DNA from: DASWJZ01 sp963805325 | Lineage (GTDB): Bacteria; Pseudomonadota; Alphaproteobacteria; Rhizobiales; Afifellaceae | NCBI GenBank assembly: GCA_963805325.1 | Contig: CAWDTS010000005.1 | Span: forward strand, 167,454-231,453 | Reading direction: 5' to 3' | DNA: 64,000 nt | Part shown: piece by piece, positions 60,218-64,000 of the stretch | How positions within the stretch are numbered: position 1 is the stretch's first letter | How the letters are laid out: the number at the start of each line of letters is the position of its first letter | Notes under the pieces: model-generated | What the model was told of the DNA's origin: nothing | Databases searched by the model: none | What the model saw: the letters and a program-made list of their open reading frames with translations, nothing else | Made by a program: the position numbers and the translations under genes

Positions 60218-61525
60218 ATGCCTCGCAAGTATCTGAAGAAGGCAGTCAAGACGGCCGCCAGCGATTCCGCTTCCGTGACCGAAACGGTGCAGGCAATCCT
60301 GAGCGACATCGAGAAAGGCGGCGAGGCGGCGGCCAAGGCCTATGCCGAGAAGTTCGACCGCTACACCGGCGACCTGATCGTCACCGGTGAGGAGATCGAG
60401 AAAGCGTCCCGAGGACTGCCAACGAAACTGAAGGACGACATCCGGTTCGCGCACGACAATGTGCGCAAGTTCGCCGAAGCCCAGCGAGACAGTCTGTCCG
60501 ATGTCGAGGTTGAGATCGTTCCGGGTCTTGTCGCCGGGCAGAAGCTGATCCCCTGTCAGGCGGCCGGTTGCTACGTGCCGGGCGGGCGCTACAGCCATGT
60601 CGCCTCGGCCATCATGACGGTGACGACCGCGAAAGTGGCTGGATGTCAGCACATTGCAGTCTGTTCCCCGCCGCGCTCGGATGTCGGCATCAACCCGGCG
60701 ATTCTCTTTGCCGCCGACCTTTGCGGCGCGGATGCGATACTCGCTGTGGGCGGCGTGCAGGGGGTGGCCTCAATGGCTTACGGTCTGTTCGGTCTGCCGC
60801 CGGCGGATATTCTCGTGGGCCCGGGCAACCAGTTCGTCGCCGAAGCCAAGCGGCTTCTGTTCGGCCGTGTCGGCATCGACATGTTCGCCGGCCCGACCGA
60901 CAGCCTCATACTCGCTGACGGCGATGCCGATGCGGAAATCGTCGCGGCCGATCTCGTCGGTCAGGCTGAGCATGGCGGCAATTCACCGGTGTGGCTGGTG
61001 ACCGACAGCGCCGAGCTCGCAGAGACAGTGATGGCGGCTGTCCCGCGGCTGATCGAAGCGCTACCCGATCTGAACCGCGCGAACGCGGAGGCGGCATGGC
61101 GCGACTACGCGGAGGTCATCCTGTGCGACAATCGCGAGGAAATGGCCGCAACGGCAGATGAGTATGCGCCGGAGCATCTGAGCGTTCAGGCCGCGGACCT
61201 CGATTGGTGGCTTGGCCGGCTGCAGTGCTATGGGTCGCTGTTCCTGGGCGAACAGACAACCGTCGCTTTCGGCGACAAGGCGTCGGGGACGAACCATGTG
61301 CTGCCGACGTCGGGCGCAGCGCGCTATACCGGCGGCCTCTCGGTGCACAAGTTCATGAAGATCGTGACATGGCAGCGTGCGACGGCCGGCGGCGCCAGGC
61401 CGATCGCCGAAGCGACGGCACGCATTTCGCGCCTCGAAGGGATGGAGGGCCACGCCCGCACGGCCGACATCCGCCTGCGAAAATATTTTCCCGGCGAGAA
61501 TTTTGATCTCTCGGCGACCGACTGA
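60218..61525 (+). CDS. hpsN: histidinol dehydrogenase-like sulfopropanediol dehydrogenase (HpsN type)
   Basis: The 435-residue protein of the histidinol dehydrogenase superfamily starts MPRKYLKKAVKTAASDSA. Seen: AAGCYVPGGRYSHVASAIMTV, GVQGVASMAYGLFGLPPADILVGPGNQFVAEAKRLL, the zinc/base region LVGQAEHGGNSPVWLVT (AEHG instead of the AEHD of HisD), APEHLSVQA and GTNHVLPTSGAARYTGGLSVHKFMKIV. These differences are those of HpsN, which oxidises (R)-2,3-dihydroxypropanesulfonate with two NAD to sulfolactate. Its place after a sulfonate transporter supports a catabolic sulfonate role rather than histidine synthesis. The exact substrate is inferred. Confidence 0.85.
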   Translation: MPRKYLKKAVKTAASDSASVTETVQAILSDIEKGGEAAAKAYAEKFDRYTGDLIVTGEEIEKASRGLPTKLKDDIRFAHDNVRKFAEAQRDSLSDVEVEIVPGLVAGQKLIPCQAAGCYVPGGRYSHVASAIMTVTTAKVAGCQHIAVCSPPRSDVGINPAILFAADLCGADAILAVGGVQGVASMAYGLFGLPPADILVGPGNQFVAEAKRLLFGRVGIDMFAGPTDSLILADGDADAEIVAADLVGQAEHGGNSPVWLVTDSAELAETVMAAVPRLIEALPDLNRANAEAAWRDYAEVILCDNREEMAATADEYAPEHLSVQAADLDWWLGRLQCYGSLFLGEQTTVAFGDKASGTNHVLPTSGAARYTGGLSVHKFMKIVTWQRATAGGARPIAEATARISRLEGMEGHARTADIRLRKYFPGENFDLSATD

Positions 61526-61529
61526 GGCC

Positions 61530-62288
61530 ATGGACCACCTGACATGCACGATCTCGGGGAGCGGCCCGGATTTCGTCCTCGTGCATGGCTATTTCGGCGG
61601 CGCGGGCATGTGGGAGCAGCAGCTGTCGGCGTTCGCACAAGACTTTCGCTGCATCGCGCCCAATCTCGCGGGCTTCGGTGACAGCGCGGGATTACCTGCG
61701 CCCGATACGATCGAAGGCCACGCCCGCCAGGTCCTGCACACGCTCGATCGGCTCGGCGTCGCGGGCTTTCACCTTCTCGGTCACTCGATGGGCGGCATGG
61801 TGGTGCAGCAGATGGCTGCGATGGCGCCGGAGCGGATCGAGAGGCTGGTGCTTTACGGCACCGGCCCTGTCGGATTGCTGCCGGATCGCTTTGAAAGCAT
61901 CGAAACCTCCAGGCAACGGCTCGCCTCCGATGGTCTCGCTGCAACGGCACGGCGCATCGCGGCGACCTGGTTCGAAAGAGGCGCCGAGGCCGAGGGCTAC
62001 GCGACCTGCGTCCGCGAGGGAGCCAAGGCAACAATGCAGGCGGCTCTTGCAAGCCTGTCGGCATGGGAGACGTGGGACGGCACGGCCGCGCTTTCGCAGT
62101 TCGCCGGGCCGACGCTTGTCGTGTGGGGAGACGGAGACCGATCCTATGGCTGGAGCCAGCCGGAGGCTCTTTGGAGGGGCATACCCGGTTGCCGCCTTGC
62201 CGTCGTCCCCGGCTGCGCCCACAACGTTCACATGGAAAAGCCGCAAATCTTCAACGCGATCGTTCGCGACTTTCTGGACGTGAGGTAG
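61530..62288 (+). CDS. alpha/beta hydrolase
   Basis: The 252-residue alpha/beta hydrolase has the oxyanion loop DFVLVHGYFGGAGMWEQQL, nucleophile Ser in LLGHSMGGMVVQQMA, acid in LVVWGDGDRSYGW and catalytic His in VPGCAHNVHMEKP. It starts 4 bases after the hpsN-like stop, so it belongs to the sulfonate operon. It might free a sulfonate from an ester or amide conjugate such as an N-acyltaurine or a sulfolipid product; that is inference. Confidence 0.88.
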   Translation: MDHLTCTISGSGPDFVLVHGYFGGAGMWEQQLSAFAQDFRCIAPNLAGFGDSAGLPAPDTIEGHARQVLHTLDRLGVAGFHLLGHSMGGMVVQQMAAMAPERIERLVLYGTGPVGLLPDRFESIETSRQRLASDGLAATARRIAATWFERGAEAEGYATCVREGAKATMQAALASLSAWETWDGTAALSQFAGPTLVVWGDGDRSYGWSQPEALWRGIPGCRLAVVPGCAHNVHMEKPQIFNAIVRDFLDVR

Positions 62289-62382
62289 ACGACATGGCGT
62301 CGTCCTATGGCTCCACAAACGCAGGGGAGGCCCGCGATTCATCGGGGCGCCGACCTCTTCGACATGTGCGATTGACGCTAGT

Positions 62383-63138
62383 TTGAGCACGCCCTTCGGC
62401 CTGGATGGAGCGGCGATCGCCTTCATGGCGGTCGCTCTGTTCGTCGCCGCTTTCGTTCGCGGATATTCAGGGTTTGGCTTTTCGGCACTTGTGGTGTCTG
62501 CCTCGTCGCTCGTCACCGACCCGCTCCACTTTGTGCCGATCGTCATGTTCTGTGAATTCGGCATGACAGTCCAGCAATGGGCCTCGGTCGGATCCAACGT
62601 CGACTGGCGGCGGGTCCGGGTTCTGGCCGTCGGCGCAGTAGCAGGCGTGCCCATCGGTCTCGCCATCATTACGCGGATCGGCGCCGATCCTGCACGCGCA
62701 GTAATCGCGATCTACGTTCTCGTCATGTGCGCCGTCATGCTGAGCGGTTGGCGGATGAAGAAGGAGGCAGGTTCAAGAGCGCATCTCATCGCCGGTTTGG
62801 CGTCCGGCCTCGCTAACGCACCGGGCATGGGCGGCTTGCCCGTCGTCACGTTCTTCGCAGCTCAGGGCATCCCGGCGGTGACGTTCAGGGCAACCCTGAT
62901 CGCCTATTTCGCGTTGCTCGATGGGTATTCCGCGCCGTTGATGTGGTGGCACGGCATGATCGGTCGCGACACGTTCATAACCATAGTGCTGGCTTCTCCG
63001 ATCCTGGCAGCGGGCGTGTGGGTGGGGAGCCGCCACTTTCTGCGCACCGACCCGCAGGATTTCCGTCGCTTCGCCATCGCCCTACTGGCGTTACTCGCCG
63101 TGCTCGGCCTGCTGAAATCAGCGCTGTCACTAACGTGA
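62383..63138 (+). CDS. sulfite exporter TauE/SafE family protein
   Basis: The 251-residue membrane protein has about eight hydrophobic segments and the TauE/SafE repeats: FVAAFVRGYSGFGFSALVVS near the start and LASGLANAPGMGGLPVVTFF in the second half. The frame appears to start with TTG at 62383; an ATG at 62428 is possible. Such proteins export sulfite or other sulfur acids. Beside xsc and cuyA, which both release sulfite, export of the toxic product is the natural reading. Confidence 0.87.
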   Translation: MSTPFGLDGAAIAFMAVALFVAAFVRGYSGFGFSALVVSASSLVTDPLHFVPIVMFCEFGMTVQQWASVGSNVDWRRVRVLAVGAVAGVPIGLAIITRIGADPARAVIAIYVLVMCAVMLSGWRMKKEAGSRAHLIAGLASGLANAPGMGGLPVVTFFAAQGIPAVTFRATLIAYFALLDGYSAPLMWWHGMIGRDTFITIVLASPILAAGVWVGSRHFLRTDPQDFRRFAIALLALLAVLGLLKSALSLT

Positions 63139-63152
63139 AACTTCATCAATCG

Positions 63153-63305
63153 CTGCAGTCCGAAAGTCCGCTCCTGGCGATAGAACTTTGTGTCAATGAT
63201 AATTTGCCGGCCTGGCGAGGTGAGCACAATGTCGGTGGTCATCCCGGGCAGCAGCGCTGCCGATTCTTCATCATCCGGAACAGCGGCGACTTCACCGGCT
63301 AAACA
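63153..63305 (-). pseudogene. remnant of a McrC-like restriction-system protein
   Basis: About 50 residues read VPDDEESAALLPGMTTDIVL, then TSPGRQIIIDTKFYRQ. This is the PD-(D/E)XK nuclease core of McrC family proteins (LLPGM-x-TD-I-x-L ... I-DTK-x-Y). No N-terminal part and no McrB partner are visible. It is a fragment of a former modification-dependent restriction system. Confidence 0.6.
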
Positions 63306-63337
63306 AGCCGCAGTCGATGCAATGCGACGTCGCCATC

Positions 63338-63846
63338 TCACATCCGCGCTCTGCCGTTGGTGAGATCCGGTGTCGGTGGACCCAGCACATAGAAGCTCAG
63401 AGGCCCGAAGAGCCACGGTGGCCGACCTCCGAGGCCCAATTCCAGCCCGTCAAACCGATCCGCTAAGAAATGAATGTCCACGCGGAGTTGATCAGTGATG
63501 GACTCCGCCAATTGCAGCAGTTCTGCATTCATCCGAGAACCGCGTCCCCACCGAGCCCAATAGCTATCCGGGGCGCAGACAATCAGACAGGGCGGGTTTG
63601 CGACGTCGATCGTGTAGCCGAGATTGGCGAGTTCACTCGCAAAGTCCAGCCGATTGGCATCACCGATTGCGCAATATGCGAAGTCCCTCCAGTAGCGCGC
63701 GAAGCGGACTGTCGGAGCCGCCGCCGGCTTTTAATTCAATGACTGTCAACCGGTCGCCGACCAATCCCAGGAGATCGATTTCCCAAGCGGGCTGCCCGCT
63801 TCTGGTCTCTCTGCCCCACCGGCCCTGTCCGGCTCGGGGCTCTCGG
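63338..63846 (-). pseudogene. remnant of a PD-(D/E)XK nuclease-fold protein, frameshifted
   Basis: One frame reads GRWGRETRSGQPAWEIDLLG then LVGDRLTVIELKAGGGSDSP and LRALLEGL, with the E-I-D and E-L-K residues of the nuclease core. After a shift near 63688 the next frame continues AYCAIGDANRLDFASELANL, CLIVCAPDSYWARWGRGSRM and LAESITDQLRVDIHFLADRF to a stop at 63338. In frame upstream there is a stop before any start codon, so the N terminus is lost. I do not recognise the specific family. Confidence 0.55.
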
Positions 63847-63888
63847 TGGTGGCGGCCTTAAGCCGCGCAAACCATCGGAGAGACGCAA

Positions 63889-64000
63889 TGAAGAACGCTG
63901 CCAAGAAGAAATCGAAACCCGCACAAGCCGGCTCAGCAACGCCATCAGCGACGCGTTTCAATCAACAGCCAGAAGTCGCAAGCCGCACCCAGTTGGCGTG
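63889..64000 (+). CDS. start of an unidentified gene running off the window
   Basis: An ATG with a GGAGAGA ribosome site 5 bases upstream opens a frame of 37 codons to the window end (MKNAAKKKSKPAQAGSATPS, then ATRFNQQPEVASRTQLA). The Lys/Ala-rich start gives no family assignment. It could also be a chance frame, since only its first part is seen. Confidence 0.4.

Noticed and set aside
60218..61525. HpsN-like gene as the histidine-biosynthesis gene hisD
   Set aside because: AEHG replaces AEHD, the C-terminal blocks differ, and the neighbours are sulfonate transport genes rather than his genes.
1..64000. CRISPR arrays, tRNA or rRNA genes, prophage
   Set aside because: No regularly spaced repeats, cloverleaf-like short genes, ribosomal RNA stretches or phage structural genes were seen on either strand by eye.

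Overview
The window is GC-rich and dense with genes. Its content fits an alphaproteobacterium, most likely of the Hyphomicrobiales (rhizobial) type: many ABC uptake operons, enolase-superfamily catabolic enzymes, a glxBCD-glnT set beside an ammonium transporter, matAB-like malonate genes, Omp25-type and NHL-protein remnants, and REP-like palindromes. That placement is inference from gene content, not from a marker gene. I see no rRNA, tRNA, CRISPR array, intact phage or intact insertion sequence.

Layout. 0.1-7.8 kb: small oxidoreductase/epimerase genes, then a three-subunit molybdenum hydroxylase (2Fe-2S, FAD and Mo subunits) divergent from a TetR regulator, with a good palindrome between them. 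8.0-15.8 kb: a cog3964-type amidohydrolase and an RpiR regulator (one frameshift each), divergent from a complete dipeptide-type ABC operon. 16.1-30.6 kb: two facing catabolic loci for unknown acidic compounds. One has a solute-binding protein, a permease and two enolase-superfamily enzymes on the minus strand, facing an enolase-superfamily enzyme, SDR, FadR-type regulator and acetoacetate-decarboxylase-like enzyme on the plus strand. The other has a GntR regulator and SDR on the minus strand, facing a solute-binding protein, two permeases, ATPase, enolase-superfamily enzyme and SDR. 30.7-37.8 kb: an XRE-cupin regulator, a 51-residue membrane protein, an ammonium transporter behind a near-perfect sigma-54 promoter, and divergent glxB-glxC-glxD-glnT.

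38.1-41.4 kb: a large fusion of an APC-type transporter with HAMP, GGDEF and EAL domains, the most unusual single protein here. 41.6-48.8 kb: a hydrolase, malonyl-CoA decarboxylase and malonyl-CoA synthetase, an RraA-like gene, and several decayed genes (NHL protein, LysR/deacylase deletion scar, TctC). 48.9-63.1 kb: an organosulfonate island with decayed ackA, xsc, tpa, a LysR regulator divergent from cuyA, then a DegT aminotransferase, an Asp/Glu-type racemase, a taurine-type ABC transporter, an HpsN-type dehydrogenase, an alpha/beta hydrolase and a TauE/SafE exporter. Together these genes could take up sulfonates, convert taurine to sulfoacetaldehyde and on to acetyl phosphate plus sulfite, desulfonate L-cysteate to pyruvate, and export sulfite. 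63.1-64 kb: remnants of McrC-like and PD-(D/E)XK nuclease genes, then the start of a gene leaving the window.

Many frames are broken by single-base indels although the residues on both sides stay conserved (8.05, 9.99, 21.8-22.1, 28.0-29.7, 32.99 and 40.48 kb). These look at least partly like sequencing or assembly errors. Other loci (ackA, TctC, NHL, LysR/deacylase, nuclease) carry stops, deletions or duplications and look like real decay.
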